From positions 1-41,155 of the forward strand of contig CALXYG010000014.1 in the NCBI GenBank assembly GCA_944392885.1: a stretch of DNA of 41,155 nt, written 5' to 3'. The notes under the pieces are model-generated. The model was not told where the DNA came from and made no database searches. It worked only from the letters and a program-made list of their open reading frames with translations. Source of the DNA: an uncultured Clostridia bacterium (GTDB lineage Bacteria > Bacillota > Clostridia > TANB77 > CAG-508). This document shows positions 25,044 to 33,648 of this stretch, piece after piece (positions within the stretch are counted from its first letter, which is position 1; every line of letters starts with the position of its first letter). The translations under genes and the position numbers were made by a program.

Positions 25044-25399
25044 AATATTTTCTTAATATGACAAATCTTGCTCTTCCCTTTAATTGCATAAATTTCTATA
25101 ACATCAAATCTTAAATATGTTTCTTTTATTTGATGTATATAAATGTAGTATTGTGCAGCCCAATAAATATGTTTCTGTTTTCGTTGGTTTACTGCTTCAA
25201 TTGGGCTGCCATATATTTTATTCGTTCTCGTTTTTACTTCTATGAATATTAATTCTTTTGACTTTTTCTCCCAGGCAATTATATCAATTTCACCTTGTTT
25301 ACAAGTAAAATTTCTTTCAATTACTCTATAACCGTTTTGTAATAAGTATTCGCAAGCTTTTTCTTCTCCCCATTTTCCAGTTTCATGTCTTTGATACAT
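25040..25399 (-). CDS. yraN: YraN-family (UPF0102) nuclease-like protein
   Basis: 119 aa. Family signature GKWGEEKACEYLLQNGYRVIERN...GEIDIIAW...FIEVKTR shows the endonuclease-like fold (GEIDxI and VEVK-type active core). Function unclear; commonly grouped with comM and dprA. ATG start 25399 has the ribosome site GAGGAG, which is formed by the last two codons of dprA, so translation is coupled. Confidence 0.93.
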   Translation of the reverse strand: MYQRHETGKWGEEKACEYLLQNGYRVIERNFTCKQGEIDIIAWEKKSKELIFIEVKTRTNKIYGSPIEAVNQRKQKHIYWAAQYYIYIHQIKETYLRFDVIEIYAIKGKSKICHIKKIF

Positions 25400-25401
25400 T
25401 T

Positions 25402-26267
25402 TTACTCCTCTTTTTTTATTTTATATTCACCTGTTCCTATTTTTTGAATATATTCATCCATTTCCATGGAAAATAATATAGAAAGAATTATCTGTATAGG
25501 TTCTTTTAGTTTTCTTGCTATTTCATTAGCTTCCATTGGTTTTTTACTTAATAATTCATAAATTTTCTTATATTTTTGCGGAATTACAAGATTCTTTTCT
25601 TCCTTTCTTTCACTATATTTAATTTCTTGAAAGCTTTCTATTATATCTTTTGTATTAGTTACTAAAATCGCACCCTGCTTTAATAATCTATTTGTTCCGA
25701 ATGCCTCTTATATTATTAAATTCATGTGGTATACAAAATATCTTTCTATTTTGTAATTTGGCAAATTTAGCTGTGACACTAGTCCCGCTTCTATGTGCAG
25801 CTTCTACTACCAATGTACCTAAAGATAATCCACTTACAATTCTGTTTCTTGCCAAAAAGTACTCTGACTTTGCAAATACTTCTGGTGGATATTCTGTAAT
25901 CACAGCTCCATTATGTTCTAATATTTGATTATATAGTGCTTTATTTTCTACTGGGTAAATATGGTTCAACCCACATCCTAGCACCGCTATAGTTCTTCCT
26001 TCTGCATCAATTGCTCCGCTGATGAGCCGCACTGTCAATTCCTTTTGCCATTCCACTAACAATAGTTAGTCCTTGAAAAGCCAACTCTTTTGCAAATTTT
26101 CTTGCAATCTTTGCTCCTTCTTCTGAACAACATCTTGAACCAACTATAGAAATACAATTTGTATTTAATATTTTTTCATTTCCTTCCACATAAAGCCCTT
26201 CAATTGGATTTTTAAGGTCTTTTAGTTTTTTTGGAAACTCTTTTTCTAAAAATGAAATATATCTAAT
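25402..26267 (-). CDS. dprA: DNA processing protein DprA (two CGG +1 sites, probable AUU start)
   Basis: 287 aa when read through two CGG sites. DprA/Smf loads RecA on incoming single-stranded DNA in natural transformation. Rossmann core: ISIVGSR...VSGMAKGIDSAAH, GRTIAVLGCGLNHIYP, EYPPEVFAKSEYFLARNRIVSGLS, then PHEFNNIRG-I-GTNRLL and a C-terminal winged helix. Shifts: CAG CGG (26017-26019) restores SAAHQ-GAIDAEG; ATT CGG (25697-25699) restores GI-GTNRLLKQGAI. The conserved FLEKEFPKKLKDLKNPIEGLYVEGN lies upstream of the first usable GTG (26189) with no ATG, GTG or TTG in frame. AAAGGAG (26274-26280) stands 6 nt before ATT 26267, so an AUU start is proposed. Confidence 0.88.
25697..25699 (-). 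other. CGG +1 frameshift site 5 (dprA)
   Basis: Zero-frame ATT CGG AAC; +1 frame ATT|GGA ACA restores IRGI-GTNRLL. The zero frame ends at TAG two codons later. Confidence 0.9.
26017..26019 (-). other. CGG +1 frameshift site 6 (dprA)
   Basis: Zero-frame CAG CGG AGC; +1 frame CAG|GGA GCA restores SAAHQ-GAIDAEG, the conserved DprA AH-x-GA motif. Confidence 0.92.
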
Positions 26268-26280
26268 AGTTTTCTCCTTT

Positions 26281-27829
26281 CTAATTTCCCCAATATTTTT
26301 TATCTAAACTCCTGTACTGTATCGCTTCTATTACATGCATACTTTCAATCTTTTCGCTTTGCTCTAAATCCGCAATTGTCCTTGCTACTTTTAAAATTCT
26401 TCCAAAGGCTCTTGCTGTTAATCCCAATTTTTCAAAAGCTTTCTCTAAAATTTTGTCACTTTTATCGTCAATTCTACAATGTTCTTGTATTAATTTTGGC
26501 GTTAGTTCAGCATTAGAAAAAATACCATTATCTTTGTATCTACATTGCTGTATTTTTCTTGCCATATCAACCCTTTCTCGAATTTGCTCAGATGTTTCAC
26601 CTTTTTTTTGGTTTCTTAATTTTTCATATCTAACACCACTTACCTCTATATGTAAATCAATTCTGTCTAAAAGTGGACCACTAATTTTTCCTATGTATTT
26701 TTTTATTTGTTCTTGTGTACAGTTACATTCTTTTTCTTTAGAACCATAATAACCACATGGACATGGATTCATAGAAGCTATTAACATGAAATTACAAGGG
26801 TAGCTAAAAGATGCTTGTATTCTACTAATTGTAATTATTCTATCTTCTAATGGTCCTCTTAATACTTCTAGTACACTCTTTTTAAATTCTGGTAATTCAT
26901 CTAAAAATAAAACTCCACAATGTGCTAAACTGATTTCTCCGTGGTTTTGGGACTTTACCTCCTCCAACTAGTGCAATCCCAGAAATTGTATAATGTGGAC
27001 TTCTAAATGGTCTTTGCAAAACAATGGGGATTTCTGAAGAAAGCACCCCTGCAATACTGTGTATCTTAGTTACTTCTAATGACTCTTCAAAAGTCATTTC
27101 TGGTAAAATTGTTGGTATTCTTTTTGCTAACATTGTTTTTCCGTGAACCGGGACTTCCGAATTAACAAGCAATTATGTCCACCGTGCTGCAGCAATTTCT
27201 AAAGCTCGTTTTGCAGTTTCTTGTCCCTTGACTTCAGAAAAATCAACCGGATATTTTTTATCTCCTAGTTTTTCATTTTGCCATTCAGATTCTTTTTGTA
27301 ATATTTTTTCATTATCTAAGAATTCTACCACTTGCTTTAGACTGTCTACTGCATAAATTTCTATTCCTTTTACTATAGAGGCTTCCTTTGCGTTTTCTTT
27401 TGGTAATAATATACGTTTTAATCCTTTTTTTACCGCTTCGATACAGATAGGCAAAACTCCATTTATCTGATTTATTTTTCCGTCTAATGACAGTTCTCCT
27501 AAAAATAAAGTTTTTTCAAGAAAAGATTGTATTTCATGTTTTTGAACTTTTTCCATTGCAATTAATATACCAACTGCAATAGGCAAATCAAAATTGGAGC
27601 CTTCTTTTTTTATATTTGCAGGTGCTAAGTTAACAATAACTCTCCTGCTAAAAAAATCTATTCCAGAATTTTTTATTGCAGTTTTTACACGTTCTTTAGA
27701 TTCTCTAACACTCGCGTCTGGGAGTCCCACAATCTCGAAACATGGCATACCAGGTGCTACATCAACTTGTACTGAAATAAGATAACCATCAAGCCCATGT
27801 AAAGCCATGCTATGTATTATAGACAACAT
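26281..27829 (-). CDS. comM: ComM/YifB-family Mg-chelatase-like AAA+ ATPase (four CGG +1 sites)
   Basis: 514 aa when read through four CGG sites, the usual ComM length. Helicase that drives branch migration in natural transformation. N-terminal ChlI-like domain ([21 protein letters not shown]...[18 protein letters not shown]), AAA+ core, C-terminal helical domain. Three sites lie within 43 bp and the last two flank the Walker A: AAA-CGG, LLI-CGG, GS-CGG give [21 protein letters not shown]. The fourth (PKP-CGG) restores [24 protein letters not shown] with Walker B. ATG 27829 with AGGAG upstream. Without shifts only the first 218 residues would be made. First of comM-dprA-yraN. Confidence 0.93.
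26939..26941 (-). other. CGG +1 frameshift site 7 (comM)
   Basis: Zero-frame CCA CGG AGA; +1 frame CCA|GGA GAA restores [13 protein letters not shown]. Confidence 0.92.
27141..27143 (-). other. CGG +1 frameshift site 8 (comM, inside Walker A)
   Basis: Zero-frame TCA CGG AAA; +1 frame TCA|GGA AAA restores PGS-GKTML. Confidence 0.93.
27157..27159 (-). other. CGG +1 frameshift site 9 (comM, start of Walker A)
   Basis: Zero-frame ATT CGG AAG; +1 frame ATT|GGA AGT restores LLI-GSPGS. The CCCGG between sites 8 and 9 (27148-27150) is out of phase and causes no shift. Confidence 0.93.
27182..27184 (-). other. CGG +1 frameshift site 10 (comM)
   Basis: Zero-frame GCA CGG TGG; +1 frame GCA|GGT GGA restores EIAAA-GGHN. 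Confidence 0.92.
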
Positions 27830-28221
27830 ATTATCTCCTTTTTATTTTGGGATTTATTTTAGATTTTCTTATGTTTTACTAAGCTGCCTCTTGAATAAAA
27901 TTTATTTTCCTATATAATAAAATTAGTTCAGATTGAATATTTTTTATATACCATATTTTCCCATAAATTTCAAGTGTTTTTTATCGACATATTTCGATTA
28001 TTTATAATTTTTTTCTTATAACATTTACCTCTTCCCCGAAAAAATTGCTTAATTATATCGGGCAATTTTGGCTTATCGAAAGCTTATTTTTCTTCCTATA
28101 TAATTTAATTATATATATTTTAAGTTCTGGTTATAGAAAATGCGATTTCCTATAACTAAAAAAACTAATCAAATTTGCTCAGGTTTTACTTGAGAATTTT
28201 TGACTAGTTTTATTATACAAT
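27830..28221. other. Intergenic region between comM and the HNH gene
   Basis: About 390 bp with no credible reading frame on either strand. It must carry the comM promoter. Seen: two CCTATATAAT-type AT elements (near 27910 and 28095) and an imperfect inverted GTTATAG/CTATAAC repeat near 28127-28158. No CRISPR, tRNA or riboswitch recognised. Confidence 0.4.
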
Positions 28222-28247
28222 TTACATAATTTTGCTTTTTTATGTAA
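28222..28247 (-). terminator. Possible terminator of the restriction gene
   Basis: Eight-bp stem TTACATAA (28222-28229) / TTATGTAA (28240-28247) just past the HNH stop; only a weak T tract follows. Confidence 0.4.
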
Positions 28248-28261
28248 GTTTTTAGGTGAAA

Positions 28262-29494
28262 TTATTTTTCATTCTGATTTTTCACATCTTTATTACTTCC
28301 CTTGGTACTACGTTGTTTTGTTTTATATAATGTGTTTACTCTTTTTTTATGTTTTTCTAGGTATCTATGCATAGATTCTGTGTAATGTTCTTTTTTTATT
28401 TTTCTTTCTTCCCCTTCTTGTAGATTTGTTATTTTTCTTATATATTCCTTTTGCTGTGGTGTTAAACCGTCTGATATTCTCAAACTTTGTCCATCAAAAT
28501 AAATTGAACCATATTCAAATAATTTATCATGATTTGCACATAACCAAAATCCATTTTCGCCATCTATTATTTGTTTGTTTTTCTCTTCTGCTGAAATTGT
28601 TTCCTTCTTTATATCTGCTACACGGTGAATGTGTGAGCCTACCATTAAATTTTCAATATCACATTCGCATAAATAACATTTCTTTTCATGAAATTTTCGA
28701 AGTAAATTAATATGATAACGTCTTGTGTCTCGTTTTACTTTTTCTTCTTCTGATTGTTCTGGTAAATTTATAATTTCATCTTCAATTTTTATTCCTATTT
28801 TTTTTAATACAATTAGATTTGATTTGTCAACATCTGTACCATGTGTATCAGTTGTCTCTCTTGTATTATATAAAATAATATTCTGATTGGTTAGTTCTTT
28901 TAATGCTAAACAAATTAATACCGTTTCTCTTCCGTTTACTCCAAATGTTTTTCCATACACTAATATATCATTATCTATTTGTTCAAACACTGTTGGATTA
29001 TTTTTACTATGCCTTCGCGAAATTTCTAGGCGACATTTTCTCATTTGTTTAAAATCTCGAAATGGCATATGGTAATCAAATATTCCAGCTCTTTCTGCTG
29101 GAATAACTTCGTCCAGATTTAAAATTGGTATTTTGGCAGTTACCATACATTTGTATGCAAATAAAATAGAATGTGCATGTGGCATGTTTGTCCCACGAAT
29201 AAAATAGCAAAAGGATTTGTTTTTTTCTGTATCATTAAAATAGTTTGCTAATGCGGTGGATAAATTTTGTAATGCAAATACATTTCTTCCTTCTTTTGGA
29301 TTTTCTCTACTTAAACATATATATCGTTTTATTTTGTCAGTTTCTAATATTAAGTATTGTCCGCTGTTACTGCCTCTGTTCTCTTTTTTTATGTTGTATT
29401 TTTCATCTTTCCCCATTACATATTTTATTATTTTTTTTATTTCTTTTTTTGATATGTTTCCTATTAAATGAGTTGGAATTTTTATAGTTACCAC
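28262..29494 (-). CDS. HNH endonuclease, probable restriction enzyme
   Basis: 410 aa. The C-terminal third carries an HNH module: CYLCECDIENLMVGSHIHRV (Zn-binding CxxC and the first His), NGFWLCANHDKLFEYGSI (Asn/His and second zinc-site region). The N-terminal 270 residues are not recognised and would hold target recognition. GTG start at 29494 with AGGAGG 5 nt upstream, 9 bp after the double adenine methylase gene. Restriction enzymes with an HNH nuclease beside paired N6-adenine methylases occur in type IIS systems such as HphI and MnlI, so the pair is read as a restriction-modification unit. Recognition sequence unknown. Confidence 0.82.
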   Translation of the reverse strand: MVTIKIPTHLIGNISKKEIKKIIKYVMGKDEKYNIKKENRGSNSGQYLILETDKIKRYICLSRENPKEGRNVFALQNLSTALANYFNDTEKNKSFCYFIRGTNMPHAHSILFAYKCMVTAKIPILNLDEVIPAERAGIFDYHMPFRDFKQMRKCRLEISRRHSKNNPTVFEQIDNDILVYGKTFGVNGRETVLICLALKELTNQNIILYNTRETTDTHGTDVDKSNLIVLKKIGIKIEDEIINLPEQSEEEKVKRDTRRYHINLLRKFHEKKCYLCECDIENLMVGSHIHRVADIKKETISAEEKNKQIIDGENGFWLCANHDKLFEYGSIYFDGQSLRISDGLTPQQKEYIRKITNLQEGEERKIKKEHYTESMHRYLEKHKKRVNTLYKTKQRSTKGSNKDVKNQNEK

Positions 29495-29503
29495 ATTTTC
29501 CTC

Positions 29504-31351
29504 CTAATAATTGATAATAATGATTTCTTTTCTATGACTTTTAATTGAACCATGATATTCTATTTTATTAAAGTAATTTTCTTCTATCCATTCCTTTAAA
29601 ATGACATTTTCTTTTCCATTATGCTCTAGTACATTAGAGAGCATAAATTTTCCACCTTTTTCATGTATTCTATTTAAAAAGTTTAGTAAACGTCTTTCTT
29701 CTTCCTGATTCCAACCATTAAAACCTCTTTTACCATCATTATAACTCCCTAATGTGATAAGGTATGGTGGATCACAATAAAAGAATGTATCTTCATCTAC
29801 ATATCTTTCTAATTCTTCAAAATCTTCTGAGTGAAAGATTATATTCTTTTCTTTTATCTTTCTACTGAATGATATCAATTTTTCTAGAATTTTATCATTG
29901 AATCCAGATTGTCCTATTGGATTATTATATTCTAACAACTTATTAAAACGAATTTGTTGCTGAAAACCATATAGTACCAATAAATAAAGTAATTTTGGAT
30001 TTCTCCTAGGTGGTTCTGGGTGATTATAAATCTTTCGTAAATTTATATATGGATCTTTTTGCCCTTTTTCTAAATGGTATTTTTTTATGTTGCTTGTTAT
30101 GTATTTATATAATTCTAATGTATCTTCTTGTTGGAACATTTCAATTAATTCTTTTACCTTATAATTATAATCATTGTAAATGATTCTTGGTGCTTCTATA
30201 TTAATGCCTACATTAAACCCACCAGCAAACGCATCTACCATACATTGTATTTTTTCTGGCACATGTTCTCTGATAAAATCAATCATCTCTGCCTTGCCAC
30301 CCATATAGTTAAGAGGAGAATAAAAAATTTGTTGCGAAACCGGCTTTTTTTCAATAAAAAACAAATATTCATAATGTTCTCCATCTTTTTCTGTATGATG
30401 ATTTAAATATTTTCGGTATGTAAATTTTTTAAATTGGTATGTTGCTTCTATTCCATATCTCTTTAATACATATTCAATATAATCTTTAGTCATAATCCCA
30501 GCTGAGCTGTAACTCACAATAATATAATGAAATCTAGCCTTTGCTATTATTTTCTCAAATTCTATTTCTACCTCACCGATTTTAGAAAAAGCTGATGTTT
30601 GTTGCTTTGTATCTCTTGTTCCTGTAATACCGGTAATCTCAGGTTCATCATATTTTGCTATTGTTTCTAGCAGATGATATTGTACTGAATATTGATTTTT
30701 TGTATATGGTGGATCTAAATATAAAATGTCCCCTTCTATTTGGTCAATAAGTTCTTCTATCTTTTGATTATAAACGATATTATTAGGTTGTAGATTTGTT
30801 TTTGTTGTCTGTATTGGGATGAACTTCATTGGTTTTAGTGCTCGTGGATCCCATTTTTTTAAATATGCTCCATATACTCCTGCTACATTTGCTACTTTTG
30901 ATACTGATTCTATAAGACTTGCTATTAAATAATAGTATTCATTATCATTAATATTTTGATTTTGCTTCCATTGTTCAATTTGCCAACGGATAAAGTCGAT
31001 TCTTTCTGCATTTTCTTCAGTAAAATACATACGCTTTTCTTTGCCACCTGGTGAATAGTTTTCATAAATAAAACCCTTACGCATGTGATTCTGATTGAAA
31101 TATTCAAAAGGATTAAATCCTAATTCTTCATAATTTCCATCTGGCATATTGAGTTTTGCCATACTTATTACATAGGATAAATATAGATTATCATTGGCAA
31201 TAATCTGAAATCGATCTTTAAAACATTCTCCTACAGTCGCTGTTCCACTAAATGCGTCGCAAAAACTTACACATTGTTCTTGTAAATTATTACTACATAT
31301 TATATTTTCAATTTCATCTAACATTTTTTCCTTGTTTCCTATGTATCTCAT
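29504..31351 (-). CDS. Fused double D12-class N6-adenine DNA methyltransferase
   Basis: 615 aa with two complete D12 (Dam-type) methyltransferase domains in tandem. First: MRYIGNKEKM start, SAM motif DAFSGTATVG, catalytic DPPY at about residues 213-216. Second: SPLNYMGGKAEMIDFI, DAFAGGFNVG, DPPY at about 527-530. Two-domain methylases like M.FokI protect the two strands of an asymmetric site, so this suggests a type IIS recognition sequence shared with the downstream HNH enzyme. Start at ATG 31351 (GGAG 6 nt before it), preferred over the upstream TTG because D12 enzymes begin MxYIGxKxK. Confidence 0.9.
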   Translation of the reverse strand: MRYIGNKEKMLDEIENIICSNNLQEQCVSFCDAFSGTATVGECFKDRFQIIANDNLYLSYVISMAKLNMPDGNYEELGFNPFEYFNQNHMRKGFIYENYSPGGKEKRMYFTEENAERIDFIRWQIEQWKQNQNINDNEYYYLIASLIESVSKVANVAGVYGAYLKKWDPRALKPMKFIPIQTTKTNLQPNNIVYNQKIEELIDQIEGDILYLDPPYTKNQYSVQYHLLETIAKYDEPEITGITGTRDTKQQTSAFSKIGEVEIEFEKIIAKARFHYIIVSYSSAGIMTKDYIEYVLKRYGIEATYQFKKFTYRKYLNHHTEKDGEHYEYLFFIEKKPVSQQIFYSPLNYMGGKAEMIDFIREHVPEKIQCMVDAFAGGFNVGINIEAPRIIYNDYNYKVKELIEMFQQEDTLELYKYITSNIKKYHLEKGQKDPYINLRKIYNHPEPPRRNPKLLYLLVLYGFQQQIRFNKLLEYNNPIGQSGFNDKILEKLISFSRKIKEKNIIFHSEDFEELERYVDEDTFFYCDPPYLITLGSYNDGKRGFNGWNQEEERRLLNFLNRIHEKGGKFMLSNVLEHNGKENVILKEWIEENYFNKIEYHGSIKSHRKEIIIINY

Positions 31352-31499
31352 TTGTTTCTCCAATCATTATCTTATATTATAATGTTGAGAAAGCACACAA
31401 ATTGTATGTTGCTTTCTTTTTTGTATATTATATATTCTGTATCTTTAGTTTGCAAGCATATTTTTCTTTTATGCTATGCATTATGTATACTATATCTGT

Positions 31500-32796
31500 T
31501 TATAACTGATGCCTCCAATGTGATATATCACCTTCATATCTGACTTCTTTTCCTTGTTTTGCCCAATATTTTACATATTTTTCCCTTGCTGTTTCTGGAC
31601 TGTAAATTCCTATAAAATCTTTAATTGGTGCAAATTCTTCGTTTTCATCTACTCGTAATAATAACATTGTATCAAATTGCGAAAAAGCATCAAAAATATA
31701 TTTTTCAAATTTAAATGAATTTGGTTTTGTAGGTACTTCTTTTACACCTTCATAGTTAATAAATGTATTCTTTTTATATGCTCTGTGATATGGTAGTGCT
31801 GAATTTTGTATTTTTTCCAATGCCATAATTGAAAACATATGTGCCAATATATTTACTTCTCTATATAGATAATTTCCATTTTCGTCCTTCGCCTCTGAAA
31901 TTTCTGGGGTAATGTTTTCATAGCTTAAAATAGCAGGTCTTCCATCTTTTTTGCAAAATACACTAATTGGATCAAATGGTAATTCTTTAAACGCACTTTT
32001 AGAAGCAATTTCATTCCCAGTTTCCACAGTCATTCCTATAAACAATGAATCTACTAATTTTAATAGAACATTGTCAATCCCCCCAAGACTAATCCATTCA
32101 ATATTTTTTTGTTTCATATCATCTAACATTCCGCTTTCCTTTAGTGCACGAAATACGTCCCCGTTTCCATTTGATGCTTCTTTAATAGTATCTTTTCTAT
32201 CTAAAATTATTTTTCCTTTTGTATCAATTATTGGCAACCTTTCTTGTTCAAAGAAAAAAATTGCTTCTTTTGGATAACCAAAATATTTTTTTTCTTCAAA
32301 AAAAGCTTCTGTTGCCTTTCTATTTTCAAAACTAGTCATAATATACCACGGTATTGTTATTTGATATTTTTCTTGTGCCATTTTTAAATTATCACATAAA
32401 ATTTCAAACAATGATTTCTTAGGTACTAAGTTTAATTCAAATGTAGCTTTTGGTCCATTAAATCCTAGTCGTGTTCCGTTGGCCTCCTGCCATTGATACA
32501 ACTGCTAATTTTCCTCTTTTTATAATGTTTTCTCCAATTGTAACATACTTTTCTTTTTCAGCTGTGCTCAACTTTAATTTATCAATATATGGCATTGGAG
32601 AAATTTGCTGTATTGAAAAAAATTCTTTTTGATAAGATTTTTCATATAATTCTTTTATTTCTTCAAAATTGATCCCTTTGATTTGTAAAATTAACTTTTC
32701 TTTTTCTTTTGTATTTAATTCATTCCAAAATGATAGTATATGTCCTTGCCCTTGTTCCTCTAATATTTTACTTATTTTTTTAAAATCTTCTTCCAT
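31500..32796 (-). CDS. UDP-sugar pyrophosphorylase of the UAP/UDPGP family (one CGG +1 site)
   Basis: 431 aa when read through the CGG site. Makes a UDP-sugar from UTP and a sugar 1-phosphate. The nucleotide-binding signature, MAGGQGTRLGFNGPKATFEL, spans the shift: CAA CGG (32476-32478) becomes GGQ-GTRLG. Further motifs: TSFENRKATEAFF, FFEQERLPIID, SNGNGDVFRAL and an inverted NILAHMFSIMALEK region, as in eukaryote-type UDP-GlcNAc pyrophosphorylases rather than GlmU. Substrate (GlcNAc-1-P, GalNAc-1-P or glucose-1-P) not fixed. ATG start with AGAGGT upstream. The unshifted product would end 5 codons after the site. Confidence 0.88.
32476..32478 (-). other. CGG +1 frameshift site 11 (pyrophosphorylase)
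   Basis: Zero-frame CAA CGG AAC; +1 frame CAA|GGA ACA restores the invariant AGGQ-GTRLG signature. Confidence 0.95.
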
Positions 32797-32834
32797 ACCT
32801 ATACCTCTTATTATACATTATGTTTTCTTTTTAA

Positions 32835-33629
32835 TTATGGTTCCGCTGTTTGCAATTTTCTGATTAATTCATCCTTGTTTGGCATGTCTGATTTCTTTAT
32901 TATTTCTATTTCTTCATCTATTGAATATGGTACTCTTATAATTTGTATACTAATTGTACTTAATTCTTTTTTTCCATACATTCCCTCTAGTATAGCATAA
33001 GATGCAAGTGTTGAAAATTTGCTTGTCTCGTTCTTTTGTGACGAATTTAGCATTTCTGCTGGCATACCTACACTACCAGGATTGAATAATGTTTTGTTTT
33101 TTAATCTTACGATATTTGGTGAATGAATGTGTCCGTAACCGATAATATCTGGTATCTTGTCATCCTCTCCTTTGTTTATAAATGGCGTATTTTCGAACAA
33201 TTTCTCTGGGTTTTCAATTTCCATTGAAGCATATTTTGAACTTTTATTGCTATACATAGGGTTGTACATATAACCAAGTCCAAAAGGTGATGCATGGAAA
33301 AGCCTAATAAGATACCCGCTCAAATAAAATTCTGTTGATACTGGAAGATTCCTAATGAACTTAGCTCTTTCTTCTCCTATTTTTATTCTTGACCAGAATC
33401 TTTTTTCAAGAGCTTTCTGACTAGCTATGAATTCATCACAATTCCCTAGTAGAATAATCTCACATTCTTTTTTTATTATATCTATGGTAAGATCAGGACT
33501 TACTCCTTTAAAAATACTATCCCCTAAACAAATTATTCTATTGATTTTTCTACTTTTTATATCGCTTAATACTGCTTTTAATGCAGTTATATTGGCATGA
33601 ATATCTGATAAAATGGCAATTTTGTCCAT
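32835..33629 (-). CDS. Calcineurin-like metallophosphoesterase
   Basis: 264 aa. Dinuclear-metal motifs: AILSDIHANITAL (DxH), CLGDSIFKG (GD), LLGNCDE (GN-x-D/E; Cys replaces the usual His), IGYGHIHSP (GHxH) and NPGSVGMP, the YfcE/MJ0936-type fold. It may cleave phosphodiesters; substrate unknown. ATG start with AAGGAGG, 19 bp after the FtsX-type permease, so in the same transcription unit. Confidence 0.88.
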   Translation of the reverse strand: MDKIAILSDIHANITALKAVLSDIKSRKINRIICLGDSIFKGVSPDLTIDIIKKECEIILLGNCDEFIASQKALEKRFWSRIKIGEERAKFIRNLPVSTEFYLSGYLIRLFHASPFGLGYMYNPMYSNKSSKYASMEIENPEKLFENTPFINKGEDDKIPDIIGYGHIHSPNIVRLKNKTLFNPGSVGMPAEMLNSSQKNETSKFSTLASYAILEGMYGKKELSTISIQIIRVPYSIDEEIEIIKKSDMPNKDELIRKLQTAEP

Positions 33630-33648
33630 TTACTACCTCCTTTATGAT

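Noticed and set aside
25402-27829. Pseudogenisation of comM, dprA and the other split genes
   Set aside because: Decay gives mixed indels, stops and lost motifs. Here, once each in-phase CGG is read as +1, whole-length proteins with all catalytic motifs appear and no other defect is found.
31388-31421. Hairpin AGAAAGCA/TGCTTTCT followed by Ts, as a plus-strand terminator
   Set aside because: No plus-strand gene precedes it; both neighbours are on the minus strand, where no T tract follows the hairpin. Left unassigned.
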